From positions 3,868,151 to 3,932,150 of the forward strand of contig NZ_JAPNJW010000002.1 of the NCBI RefSeq assembly GCF_026626745.1: 64,000 nt of DNA, read 5' to 3'. Of the stretch, positions 52,362 through 60,882 are shown one piece after another. The notes below the pieces were generated by a model. The model did not search any database. It was not told the origin of the DNA and was given only the letters and a program-made list of their open reading frames with translations. Positions within the stretch are counted from its first letter, which is position 1; each line of letters starts with the position of its first letter. This stretch comes from Nannocystis sp. RBIL2 (GTDB lineage: Bacteria > Myxococcota_A > Polyangia > Nannocystales > Nannocystaceae). The position numbers and the translations under genes were made by a program.

Positions 52362-54674
52362 CTACGCCGTGTCACGCTCGCCCGGCAACGTCCGGCCGCG
52401 TGAGGCGCCGCCCGCGTGCTGCACGGGCGCCTCGAACCACCGCACCGCAGGTCCGTCTGGATCTCCGGGCACCGGCAGCTCCGCCTCTTGCAGCTCCACC
52501 GTGCTCAGCACCGTCACATGCGGCGTTCCGCGGGCCAGCAGCAGCGCGAACACCGGCCGCGCCCGCGCTGAACAAACGACGATCGGCGGCGGCCCATCCT
52601 CGTTTTTCCCGCCGACAACATCGTTCTGCAGCACGCGCCGGCGCCACGTCTGCCGCGAGCGGGCGTCGAGCCCCAGCCGCAGCCCGCGCTCGCCGCTCAC
52701 CGCTCGCGACAGCAGCGCCGCCTCCGCGTCGCTCACCGGCCGCGTCCACGTCACCGCCCCCACTCGGGCGTGCGCGGCCACCACTTCGTGGACCCAGTGC
52801 GGCGCCAGCCGCTCGCGCAGCGCCGCCAGCCAGCGGCCGCGCTCGCCCGCCTGGCGCAGCAACGGCTCCGACGCGACCGCGTCGAGCAGCGCCGCGAACT
52901 GCGGCAGCGGCACCCGCTCGCGCAGCAGCCCGCGCGTCAGCTCGAGCAACGCCGCCGGCCCCACCGCCGCCAGCACCTCGCGGGTGACCGCCGGCTCGCG
53001 CGCGTGGTGGGCCTCGAGCACCGCCGTGATCGTGTCCAGATCGACCAGCGCGTCCGCCCCCCGCATCACCGCCCGAAACACCGCCGTGACGATCCTGTCC
53101 TCCAGGACATGCCCCGAAGAACCTGCCCGATCGACCCTACCTCTTCGATCATCTTTAAAATCTCCGCCCCTTTCCGACTCGCCGCCGGCCGCCCCCTCCG
53201 AGGATGGACCTGCCCGAACAGTCAGGTCACTCCCCCGCTCCGCTTCGCCCGCGGCTTCCCCCGACCACGGACCTGGCCGAACAGTCATGTCACTCCCTCG
53301 CTCCGCCTCACCCACTGCGTCCCCCGACCGCGGACCTGCCCGAACAGTCAGGTCACTCCCCCGCTCCGCCTCGCCCGCGCCCTCCCCCCATCTCTGACCT
53401 GCCCGAACAGTCAGGTCACTCCTCCGCTCCGCCTCCCCCGCTCCTTCCCCCGACCGCTGACATGCCCGAACAGTCAGGTCGCTTCCCCGCTCCGCGAGGC
53501 TCCCTACTCCGCCCAGATCCTCCGGCCCGCTCAGCACTCGCTCGCCGAGCCGCACCGCGAAGCTCGGCCCCGCGGTCACCACGATCGGCGGCACCTCCAC
53601 GCCGAGCGCCCCGCTGCAGCGCCGCCGCAGCTCGGCCAGCGGCCGGCGCAGCGCCTGCATGTCCTTTTCGTCATGTCCCGAGAGACAGACCACGATCCGT
53701 CGGGCCGGCCGACCTCGGCGCCGCCGCGTCCACCACGCCAGCGCCCCCAGCCCGATCGCAGTGAGCCCGAACGCCGCGGTCGGCATCCCCGGCGCCAGCG
53801 CCAGCCCGGCCAAAAGCCCCGCCGGGGCCGCCAGCAGCCCCGGCGACCCCCACGTCGCGCGGCGCGGCGCCGGCTCCTCACGGTCGACCCGCGCCACCAG
53901 CAACGCCCCCGCCAGCCCGACCAGCAATGCAGGCACCTGGGCCAGCAGCCCGTCGCCGATCGCCAGCCGCCCGTACAGCTCGAGCGCCGTCGTCAGGCCG
54001 AGCCCGTCGCGCAGCCCCACCGCCAGCCCGCCGACGATGTTGATGCTCGTGAGCACCAGGCCGAGGATCGCGTCGCCGCGGATGAACTTCGCGGCCCCGT
54101 CCATCGCTCCGTAGAAGTTCGAGCGCTCGCGCAGGCGGGCCCGCAGCCGCGACGCCTCGGCCGCCGAGATCGCCCCGGCCCGCAGATCGGCCTCGATCGC
54201 CGCCTGGTGCCCCGGCAGGCCGTCGAGCGCGAAGCGGGCCGCGACCTCGGCGATGCGTTCGCCGCCGCGGGCCACCACCACGAACTGCACCACCGTCACG
54301 ATCGCGAACACCACCGCCCCGACCAGCAGGTCGCCCTGAATCACCAGCGTCGAGAACGCCGCGATCACCTCGCCCGCGTCGGCGTCGCGCAGGATCAGCC
54401 GCGTCGTCGTCACGTTGAGCGCCATCCGCGTCAGCGTCATCAGCAGGACGAGCCGCGGGAACCCCAGCAGCTCCGCGCTGCGCCGCGCAGTCACGCCCGC
54501 CACCAGCGCAGTCACCGAGCCCGCGAGGCTCAGCGTCAGCAGCAGGTCGACCAGCCAGCGCGGCAGCGGCAACAGCGCGCACACGACCGCCGCCAGCACC
54601 CACAGCACCAGCCCGTAGCCCGGCAGAACCGCCCAGAAATCCTGTCCGGAGCCCACGGCTCGGCCGATGCGCAT
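52362..54674 (-). CDS. Solitary FHIPEP (FlhA/HrcV family) protein with internal minisatellite
   Basis: A 770-aa type III export-gate family protein. The N-terminal half has eight or so membrane helices and the FHIPEP signature (RFALDGLPGHQAAIEADLRAGAI, then FYGAMDGAAKFIRGDAI). The C-terminal cytoplasmic domain is cut by an insert. Between about residues 385 and 485 lie five copies of a 21-residue repeat (R-G-S-D-(L/M)-T-V-R-A and a Gly/Glu-rich tail) encoded by a 63-bp minisatellite. It is followed by a palindrome array at 53091-53156. No other T3SS or flagellar gene lies within the window. Start MRIGRAVG at 54674. Confidence 0.82.
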   Translation of the reverse strand: MRIGRAVGSGQDFWAVLPGYGLVLWVLAAVVCALLPLPRWLVDLLLTLSLAGSVTALVAGVTARRSAELLGFPRLVLLMTLTRMALNVTTTRLILRDADAGEVIAAFSTLVIQGDLLVGAVVFAIVTVVQFVVVARGGERIAEVAARFALDGLPGHQAAIEADLRAGAISAAEASRLRARLRERSNFYGAMDGAAKFIRGDAILGLVLTSINIVGGLAVGLRDGLGLTTALELYGRLAIGDGLLAQVPALLVGLAGALLVARVDREEPAPRRATWGSPGLLAAPAGLLAGLALAPGMPTAAFGLTAIGLGALAWWTRRRRGRPARRIVVCLSGHDEKDMQALRRPLAELRRRCSGALGVEVPPIVVTAGPSFAVRLGERVLSGPEDLGGVGSLAERGSDLTVRACQRSGEGAGEAERRSDLTVRAGQRWGEGAGEAERGSDLTVRAGPRSGDAVGEAERGSDMTVRPGPWSGEAAGEAERGSDLTVRAGPSSEGAAGGESERGGDFKDDRRGRVDRAGSSGHVLEDRIVTAVFRAVMRGADALVDLDTITAVLEAHHAREPAVTREVLAAVGPAALLELTRGLLRERVPLPQFAALLDAVASEPLLRQAGERGRWLAALRERLAPHWVHEVVAAHARVGAVTWTRPVSDAEAALLSRAVSGERGLRLGLDARSRQTWRRRVLQNDVVGGKNEDGPPPIVVCSARARPVFALLLARGTPHVTVLSTVELQEAELPVPGDPDGPAVRWFEAPVQHAGGASRGRTLPGERDTA
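53091..53156. repeat. 14-nt palindrome array in the FHIPEP gene
   Basis: GATCCTGTCC, tcca, GGACATGCCC, cgaa, GAACCTGCCC, gatc, GACCCTACCT, cttc, GATCATCTTT. The period is exactly 14. In frame; it encodes the linker next to the minisatellite. Confidence 0.85.
53218..53512. repeat. 63-bp minisatellite, about five copies, in the FHIPEP gene
   Basis: The word acagtca recurs at 53218, 53281, 53344, 53407 and 53470, an exact 63-bp step. Each copy contains GACCTGCCC, gaac, AGTCAGGTC or a close variant, itself related to the 14-nt palindrome unit. 63 bp equals 21 codons, so copy changes keep the frame. Confidence 0.9.
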
Positions 54675-54859
54675 TGTCGCACAGGCTAGCCGCGCGCGAA
54701 CGCGCGCCAAGATCGGCAAGTGTTCAGTGCGATTTCGCCCCTCGCTCGCCGCGGATCACACCGTGCTCGCCGCGTCGCTCCGGTCGCCATCGCCGCCGCG
54801 AAGCTCGCTCGACGAGCACGCCTCGGCTTCTCCGCGCTCGCGCAACGACACCCGCGCCG

Positions 54860-55816
54860 TCACTCGACTTCGATGCAGTACAGCCGAAACTGGCTGTCGC
54901 AGCTGCGCGGCGAGCAGGCAGTCCAGTTGCCGTCGACCGCGCCGAAGGCCCCCATCAACCCCTGCCCGCGATCGGCCTGCCAGTTGTTGCAGTTGGCCGC
55001 GTCGGCCGTGCCGTCGACGTGGGTGCCGGTCCACACGCCGTCGCTGCTGGTGGCGCACGACTCCATGAGCCACGGGATCGGCGTGCCCTGCTCGGTCACG
55101 TTGATCATGCCCTTCAGCGCGCCGGTCTCGAACGCCGTCGAACTGCTCGCCACCGGCGTGCCGCCGACCATCACGTACTCGCCGGTGTAGCTGCCGATGC
55201 GATCGATCGCGTTCGCGCCGCCGTCCGACAGCCACGCCCGGTACGTGCGATCCTTGACCGTCGCGACCTGCGACGCCTTCGCCAGCGCGTTGCAGGCGTC
55301 GTCGGCGAGGTCGAGCGAGCCGACCTCGATGCCCGTGTACGACGCGCTGGTGAGGAACACGAACCGCTTCTTCTTGTTCGGCATCTCGACGGTGCACAGG
55401 GCGCTGCAGCCGTCGCCGTCGGTCAGGTTGCCGTCGTCGCACTCCTCCACCGGCGGATCGATCGTCCCGTCGCCGCACACTGCCACGCCGGTGTCGTCGG
55501 TCGTCGTCGTGCCAGGGGTCGGGTCGATCGTCGACGTCACCGGCTCGGTCGACGTCACCGGCTCGGTCGTCGACGTGGTCGTCGTCTCCGTCGTCCCGAG
55601 AGACGTCACAGTGCTCGTCGGCTCCGTCGTCGGCGCGTCGCTCGTGCTCGTGCTCGTGCTCGTCGCGGACGCGTCCGTCGTCTCCGGCGCGGTCGTCGTC
55701 CCGGTCGTCGCGGCGCTCGTCTCGCTGCTCGTCGCGCTGCCGTCGATCCCGGACGGCGAGAAGCACCCCGAGGAGGCGAGGACGACCATCAGGACCTGCG
55801 ACCGCGCGAAGGGCAT
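54860..55816 (-). CDS. Thr-stalk lipoprotein with DUF1554/lectin-like domain
   Basis: A 318-aa lipoprotein: signal MPFARSQVLMVVLASSGC, a Thr/Ser stalk of about 80 residues, one myxobacterial disulfide repeat (CGDGTIDPPVEECDDGN, then GDGCSALC), and a C-terminal domain. KRFVFLTSASYTGIEVGSLDLADDACNALAKAS, TYRAWLSDGGANAIDRIG and WTGTHVDGTADAANCNNW are typical of DUF1554 proteins, which have a C-type-lectin-like fold and occur in secreted proteins of Leptospira and myxobacteria. Likely a surface adhesin or ligand binder. Confidence 0.78.
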   Translation of the reverse strand: MPFARSQVLMVVLASSGCFSPSGIDGSATSSETSAATTGTTTAPETTDASATSTSTSTSDAPTTEPTSTVTSLGTTETTTTSTTEPVTSTEPVTSTIDPTPGTTTTDDTGVAVCGDGTIDPPVEECDDGNLTDGDGCSALCTVEMPNKKKRFVFLTSASYTGIEVGSLDLADDACNALAKASQVATVKDRTYRAWLSDGGANAIDRIGSYTGEYVMVGGTPVASSSTAFETGALKGMINVTEQGTPIPWLMESCATSSDGVWTGTHVDGTADAANCNNWQADRGQGLMGAFGAVDGNWTACSPRSCDSQFRLYCIEVE

Positions 55817-55913
55817 CGGCCGCACTCTACTCGACGCGCGTCGCCCCGCACCAGTGGACCGAGCGTGACGCATCACCGACGAGCCACGCTCGTGGCGGAC
55901 CCGCGCCCGGACC

Positions 55914-56654
55914 TCAGGCGCGCGCGCGCCAGACCCCGCGCAACGCCAGGGTCGCCGGCGGCTGCACGGCCTCATGGTGCAGCTTGCCGAGCAGCTGGAA
56001 CAAGTTGAACACCACCAGAGTCGCGAACGCGCCCAGCTTGCTCACCGTCCCGAACACCGGCGGCCACAGACACAGCGCAGTGCAAGCCGCCGCGATCACC
56101 GGCAGCCCGACCACCAGCCCGGCAGTCAGCGCGATCGCCTGGCGCCGCCACCGTCGCGGGTCGAAGTCGGCGATCAACGGACCACCTGGCCCTTGGGACA
56201 GCCACACCCGATCACCTGTCCCGATGGACACCTCGACCGCGCGCGTCCACCCGGCCGCGCGCGTCGCCGGGGCCCGCGCGGCCGCGAACGCCTCCGCGCC
56301 GGCGCAGGCCGCCGCCGCCCGCTGACGCGCCCGGCCGACCCACACCGTCCCGCCGGCCAGCCCGACCCGCTCGGACCCGACCGCCACCACCCCGCCGAGC
56401 ACCTCGGCCTCGTACGCGCGGTCGTGGAACCAGATCGCCGCGTCCCCCTTCGAGCGCCCGACCTGGCGCACCCGGTGGATCGCCGCCTGTCCCTCGGGAC
56501 CTGTCCCTTCGACCACCACACCGGCCCGCGCCCGCGCCCCCCAGCGCCGCACCAGCCGGGCGCACTCGCCCCAGCCCGCCGCCGCGATCAGCAGCGTGTT
56601 GAGCCAGAAGATCGCCAGCGCCGCGTACGCCAGCAGGGCCGGGAAGCCGGTCAC
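55914..56654 (-). CDS. Predicted membrane protein downstream of desaturase
   Basis: A 246-aa protein with one N-terminal helix (FPALLAYAALAIFWLNTLLIAAAGW) and two C-terminal helices (AIALTAGLVVGLPVIAAACTAL and LGAFATLVVFNLFQLL). The central domain is basic, with a small beta-rich part. No family recognised. Its GTG start overlaps the desaturase stop (GTGA). Two palindrome pairs lie in frame (56182-56235 and 56483-56520), encoding IGTGDRVWLSQG and VEGTGPEGQ. It may serve the desaturase (membrane placement or electron supply). Confidence 0.6.
   Translation of the reverse strand: MTGFPALLAYAALAIFWLNTLLIAAAGWGECARLVRRWGARARAGVVVEGTGPEGQAAIHRVRQVGRSKGDAAIWFHDRAYEAEVLGGVVAVGSERVGLAGGTVWVGRARQRAAAACAGAEAFAAARAPATRAAGWTRAVEVSIGTGDRVWLSQGPGGPLIADFDPRRWRRQAIALTAGLVVGLPVIAAACTALCLWPPVFGTVSKLGAFATLVVFNLFQLLGKLHHEAVQPPATLALRGVWRARA
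56182..56235. repeat. Two palindrome pairs in frame
   Basis: CCACCTGGCC, cttg, GGACAGCCAC, then TCACCTGTCC, cgat, GGACACCTCG; the second pair is offset by 2 nt from the first pair's phase. Confidence 0.55.
56483..56520. repeat. Palindrome units in frame
   Basis: CCGCCTGTCC, ctcg, GGACCTGTCC, cttc, GACCACCACA. Confidence 0.55.
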
Positions 56655-57658
56655 GCTGGCGCCCCTTCCGGTCCCGACTGCTCGCGCGCCGCCTGCTGCT
56701 CGGCCGCCGCCCGCCGCTCTACGCGGGCCAGCTCCTCGACCTCGCCGCCGTCGCGCACGCGCATGACCGGCCGCCGCCGCGGCAGCACGAACGTGCGCAG
56801 CAGGTACAGCACCATGCTCGGCTCGTCGAGCCGCGGCTCGATGCGCGGCGCCACCTCACGGCGGTGGGCCTCGGCCAGCTCGGTCCAGTGCAAGCCGGCG
56901 CGGTTGTGGTGGATCGTGTGGTAGCCGTTGTTGCACATGATCCAGTTGAACCACCGGCCGACGAAGTTGCGCGAGTGGTTGTACTCGCTCGACGGGTCGG
57001 TCGCGTCGTGCTGGATCAGGTTGATGCGGAGGATGCAGCGCGCGCCGTACAGCTGCGGCAGGGCGATGAACAGCAGCGCGCCCCAGAAGTCGTACAGCAG
57101 CGCCGCCCCGGTCAGCCCGAACGCGACCACGAGCTCGGTCATGTACTGGCGCACAAACCCCTGCTGCTTCGTCACCTGGGCCCAGCGGCCGACCCCCGCG
57201 AACGTGTTGGGCCCGGCGATGTTGGGGAAGTGGATCAGGTTGAGCAGGTGCCAGCGGAACGCCACGTGCGACGGGTCGGCCCAGTCGGGCTGGCCGTCGT
57301 CGGCGAAGTGGTGGTGCACCAGGTTGTGCGCCGGCACGTTGGCCGAGGCCGGATAGAGCGCGCCGAAGCTGAGGACGCTGCGCCAGATCAGGTTGAGCCG
57401 CTGCGAGTGGAAGATCCCGCGGTGCATGTGATTGTGGATCACGACCGCGTTGAGGAAGCTCAGCAGGCACGTCAGCGCGAACGGCAGCGGATGGCGCCAG
57501 GCCGGCGCGAAGTACATCAGGCCCATCAGGCCCAGGTACGCGCCGACGATCCCGACCTGCCGCCACTCGGCCGGATGGCGCACGAGCCAGGTCCCGTGCT
57601 CGCGCTCGCGCTCGTGCGCAGCCGGCTTCGCACCGGCGGCTTCGCCCTGAGAGACCAT
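56651..57658 (-). CDS. Membrane fatty-acid desaturase
   Basis: A 335-aa desaturase with the three His boxes of the family: VIHNHMHRGIFHS, NLVHHHFADD and GYHTIHHNRAGLHW. They hold a di-iron site facing the cytoplasm. About four membrane helices carry it. It introduces a double bond into a lipid acyl chain; regiospecificity is unknown. Start MVSQGEAAG at 57658. The divergent gene 121 bp away is a second, different desaturase. Confidence 0.88.
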   Translation of the reverse strand: MVSQGEAAGAKPAAHEREREHGTWLVRHPAEWRQVGIVGAYLGLMGLMYFAPAWRHPLPFALTCLLSFLNAVVIHNHMHRGIFHSQRLNLIWRSVLSFGALYPASANVPAHNLVHHHFADDGQPDWADPSHVAFRWHLLNLIHFPNIAGPNTFAGVGRWAQVTKQQGFVRQYMTELVVAFGLTGAALLYDFWGALLFIALPQLYGARCILRINLIQHDATDPSSEYNHSRNFVGRWFNWIMCNNGYHTIHHNRAGLHWTELAEAHRREVAPRIEPRLDEPSMVLYLLRTFVLPRRRPVMRVRDGGEVEELARVERRAAAEQQAAREQSGPEGAPA

Positions 57659-57779
57659 CGCCGCGGCACCATACTGCGCGCGCCGGACGGCCTCAATCTC
57701 CGCGCGCGTGGGGACAATCTCGACGCGCCCCGGCGCGCGTGATATCCCTGCCCCGCGCCTGTCCGCGCCCGTCTGCACC

Positions 57780-58625
57780 GTGACCGCTCACACCGGCATC
57801 GCCACCAACCTGTCCACGTGGCTCACCGCGCAGCCCTCGGTCCAGTACCGCAGGAACCCGTGGTTTTACTTCCTGTACGACGGCGCGTACCTGCTGGCCT
57901 TCCTCGCCCTCGACGCCTGGATCCTCGCCACCGGGCAGGGGCCGCTGGTCCAGTGGCAGTGGTGGTACCTGGCCCTGCTGCCGCCCGTCATCTACGTCCA
58001 CATCCTGCTCAACGTCTTCATCCACAACTGCTGCCACGGCAACTTCCCGCGCCCGATCAACCGCCTGATCGGCGAGATCGCCGGCGTCCTGGTGATCACC
58101 CGCTACGCCTCGTGGGAGATCATCCACCAGCGTCATCACCGCTTCTCCGACGACCCCGAGCGTGACCCGCACCACGTGGTGCCGAACTTCTGGCGCTTCC
58201 TCGCCCGGACGATGCTCGTCAACGTCGAGAAGCAGCTGCAGAACCAGGCCTACGACCAGTTCGGCGACACCCCCGAGATGCGCCGCCGCGAGCAGCTGCG
58301 CAGCGTGCTCAGCTTCTCGGTGATGATCCCGCTCAACCTCGCGTTCTGGCTGCTGCTCGGCCCCGAGGCGTTCTTCTTCCTGTTCCTGCCGGCCCAGGCC
58401 GTCGGCTGGGTCCACGTCGCCCACTTCAACTGGGCCACCCACAACGCCCACTCGCCGACCGGCGACTACAAGCCCGTCAACCTCGACCACGGCCTCTACT
58501 GGCTCGGCAACCGCATCTGGTTCGGCCTGTACATGCACGCCAACCACCACAAGCGGGCCAACATCTTCAACCCGGCCAAGATGGACGAGGTCCTGGCCCG
58601 CCGCGCCGCCGCCCGCGCGCAGTGA
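57780..58625 (+). CDS. Second desaturase/hydroxylase (fatty-acid desaturase superfamily)
   Basis: A 281-aa membrane protein with His boxes FIHNCCHGNF, IHQRHHRFSDDPERDPHH and a late ANHHKRANIF, plus NWATHNAHS. It belongs to the fatty-acid desaturase/hydroxylase superfamily but differs clearly from the divergent copy. AAVTW-type spacing was not seen, so whether it desaturates or hydroxylates is open. GTG start at 57780. The two divergent desaturase genes share a 121-bp promoter region, suggesting joint control of membrane lipid composition. Confidence 0.82.
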   Translation: MTAHTGIATNLSTWLTAQPSVQYRRNPWFYFLYDGAYLLAFLALDAWILATGQGPLVQWQWWYLALLPPVIYVHILLNVFIHNCCHGNFPRPINRLIGEIAGVLVITRYASWEIIHQRHHRFSDDPERDPHHVVPNFWRFLARTMLVNVEKQLQNQAYDQFGDTPEMRRREQLRSVLSFSVMIPLNLAFWLLLGPEAFFFLFLPAQAVGWVHVAHFNWATHNAHSPTGDYKPVNLDHGLYWLGNRIWFGLYMHANHHKRANIFNPAKMDEVLARRAAARAQ

Positions 58626-58639
58626 GCGGCTGACCCCGC

Positions 58640-58719
58640 GGGCATGCTCTCCGGAGCATGCCCGTTCGCGCATGTTTTTAACGACATGCCCGTTCGGACA
58701 TGGCCCTCAGGCCACGACG
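58640..58719. repeat. 14-nt period palindrome array between convergent genes, 5-6 units
   Basis: GGGCATGCTC, tccg, GAGCATGCCC, gttc, GCGCATGTTT, ttaa, CGACATGCCC, gttc, GGACATGGCC, ctca, GGCCACGACG. The period is 14 throughout. It fills the gap between the desaturase and the convergent AttH-like gene and runs into the latter's last codons. Confidence 0.92.
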
Positions 58720-59714
58720 GGCACGCGGTGGCCGGCCTCGTCGGTCAGCACCTCGAAGGCCGCGCGATCGCTGCGCAGCTCGATCATCGGCCGCCCCGGC
58801 CGGCGCAGGCGCAGCTCGCAGCGGGCGATCTTGCTGTTGAGGCAGGTCTTGACCCCGCCGGGCGGGTTGCCGTACGCGAGCCCGACGAAGGCCGCGCGCG
58901 GGGCCCAGATCCGCGCCTCCACCGCGACGTCGCGGGTCTGCGACGCCAGCCGCCACTCGAACTCGGGCCCGCCGATCGCAACCTCGCCGCGGGCCCGCAC
59001 CGCCTGCCACAACGAGTTGAGCGCATACTGCTCGCCCCCGTGGCGCAGCACCAGCAGCGTCATCGGCGGCGTCCACAGCGGCCCGAACTTCAGCCGCGCC
59101 GTCGCGCACTCGAGGAAGCTGTCCGGCGCGCCGTCGAAGCCGGCGACCTGGCCCCACGCATAGCGGTCGGTGTGGCGCGCGCCCCAGTTGTGCGACTGAC
59201 TGCCGACCCACCCGTCGATCGCGTGCGCCTCGCCGTCGACGGTGATCGTGCCGGTGAACGCCGCGTTCGGTGAACCCACCAGGGACTTGGCCTTGGGGAA
59301 CCCGCCCGCGTAGAGGTTGGCCGGCAGCAAGAGCAGCGGCGGCTCGGGGCTGTCGTAGGTCAGCTCCCACGCGAACGCGTGCGCCGCCCCGACGGCCGCG
59401 CCGCGCAGCCCATGGTCGTCCAGCGTGGCCTCGCCGACGCGCACGTCCAGGCGATCGCGGGCGAACGCGCAGCGCTCCCACGGCACCACCTGCTTGGCCG
59501 CGGCGATGACCCCGCGCTCGCCGTCGAACCAGATCGCCCACAGCTCGCCGACCGCCTTCTCGGGCTGTCCTTTGGGACAGAACACGGTGTAGCGGATCCA
59601 CCACGCCAGCGGCCGCGTCGGATGGTTGGCCCGCTGAAAGTAGCTCTCGTAGTGCCCCGCGTCCGAAGCGGGATCGAAGCGGCAGGCGTTCCAGCGGTCG
59701 CGGTCGACAGGCAC
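58707..59714 (-). CDS. Lipocalin-like AttH/CrtC/tocopherol-cyclase-type protein
   Basis: A 335-aa protein with tryptophan-rich beta segments: HYESYFQRANHPTRPLAWWIRYTVF, GWVGSQSHNWGARHTDRYAWGQVAGFDG and LLVLRHGGEQYALNSLW. The SHNWG/YAWGQ pattern resembles hydroxyneurosporene synthase (CrtC), AttH and tocopherol-cyclase-like proteins, which act on hydrophobic terpenoid or carotenoid substrates. No signal peptide is obvious. GTG 59714 is preferred; an upstream ATG at 59882 adds 56 Arg/Ala-rich residues and is unlikely. A palindrome pair lies in frame at 59561-59584. Confidence 0.65.
   Translation of the reverse strand: MPVDRDRWNACRFDPASDAGHYESYFQRANHPTRPLAWWIRYTVFCPKGQPEKAVGELWAIWFDGERGVIAAAKQVVPWERCAFARDRLDVRVGEATLDDHGLRGAAVGAAHAFAWELTYDSPEPPLLLLPANLYAGGFPKAKSLVGSPNAAFTGTITVDGEAHAIDGWVGSQSHNWGARHTDRYAWGQVAGFDGAPDSFLECATARLKFGPLWTPPMTLLVLRHGGEQYALNSLWQAVRARGEVAIGGPEFEWRLASQTRDVAVEARIWAPRAAFVGLAYGNPPGGVKTCLNSKIARCELRLRRPGRPMIELRSDRAAFEVLTDEAGHRVPVVA
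59561..59584. repeat. Palindrome pair in the AttH-like gene
   Basis: CGGGCTGTCC, tttg, GGACAGAACA. In frame (VFCPKGQPEK). Confidence 0.5.
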
Positions 59715-59974
59715 GGCGCGAGCGTGCCGCGAGCGCTCGCCGCTGTCCACGACCGCAGCACGGGCTCGCGCTCCGACAGCGAGGTCGACCGCGCGAGCAT
59801 CGCGTGTCGCCGCGTCGCTGGCATCGCGTCGCCGACACGCGAACGCCCAGGCGTTCACCGTCCGCGACCCGCTCGCAGGCATCGGTGTCCGCCTCGCCGC
59901 TCACGCGACTTGGGTCGCCCGCGGACTGCCGCGTCGCTGGTCAAACGCCGCGTTTTTTGGCACTCCTGCGACCC

Positions 59975-60811
59975 GTGGCCCTCGCGCCTCAGCTCGCGGT
60001 CGTCGCCTGGCTCGCCCTCGCCGCGGCACCGATCGAGCTGCACACCGCCGCCGTCGATCCTCGCCTCACCGAGGCCGGCCTGCGCGCCCGCGTCGGCGAC
60101 GAGCTCGACGCCTGGACGATCGACGTCCGCGCCGGCGCCGGCGAGCGCGAGCTCGACGTGCGCCTCCGCGGCCCCGACGGCGCCACGCGCACGCGCCGGC
60201 TGACCCTCTCGAGCGACACCCGCGAAGACCGCAGCCGCGAACTCGCCGCCAGCCTCGCGCTCCTCATGGATGAGGCTCCGCCCCCCCCGCGTGGGGGCAA
60301 ACCTGCGACACCTCCCGCGCCCACGCCACGCCCTCCTTATCAAGGTTGGCTCGGCCTCGGCCCGCGCCTCGAGGCCGGCCCCGGTCTGGTCGAGGGCGGC
60401 GTCGACGTGATGGGCGGCGCCTGGCTCCTGCGCGATCACCTGCAGCCGATCGCGAGCCTCGGCCTCGGGGGCGCGGCGCCCGAGGACGTATCTCTGTTCC
60501 ACCTCCGTTTCGGCGGCGGACTGGCCGCCGGCGCGTCGCTGCTCGATCGGCGGATCTGGCTCGGAGGACATGTCCTCGTCCACGCGCTGCGGTCGCGTGT
60601 CCGCGAGCGCGAGCGCATCGACGTCGACTGGATGTCGGCGACGGAGATCGGCGCCACGGTGCAATACCGCGGCCGGCGCCTGTTCCTCGGCGCTCGCACC
60701 GGGGTCGATCTCGTCCTGCCGTCGCGGCCGGTGCCCGGGCACGGGGCGCGGATCCGGCGCGGCCCGGCCCAGTGGATGCTCGGCCTCGTCATCGGCGTCG
60801 TCTTCGGCTGA
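59975..60811 (+). CDS. Unrecognised 278-aa exported protein upstream of an ECF sigma factor
   Basis: Starts GTG at 59975 with a signal-like hydrophobic stretch (LAVVAWLALAAAPIELHTAAV). A Pro-rich linker (APPPPRGGKPATPPAPTPRPPY) divides an N-terminal domain from a Gly-rich C-terminal beta domain (WLGLGPRLEAGPGLVEGG, then GLVIGVVFG) that may be an outer-membrane beta-barrel. A single palindrome unit (GGACATGTCC, 60566-60575) is in frame. It precedes the sigma/anti-sigma pair by 71 bp and may be part of that operon. Confidence 0.55.
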   Translation: MALAPQLAVVAWLALAAAPIELHTAAVDPRLTEAGLRARVGDELDAWTIDVRAGAGERELDVRLRGPDGATRTRRLTLSSDTREDRSRELAASLALLMDEAPPPPRGGKPATPPAPTPRPPYQGWLGLGPRLEAGPGLVEGGVDVMGGAWLLRDHLQPIASLGLGGAAPEDVSLFHLRFGGGLAAGASLLDRRIWLGGHVLVHALRSRVRERERIDVDWMSATEIGATVQYRGRRLFLGARTGVDLVLPSRPVPGHGARIRRGPAQWMLGLVIGVVFG

Positions 60812-60882
60812 GCGGCCTTGGATTCGCGGCGACCGACACGGTCTATAGCTACGTGCTCACCTCCGCTACACTCTGGCCGGCC

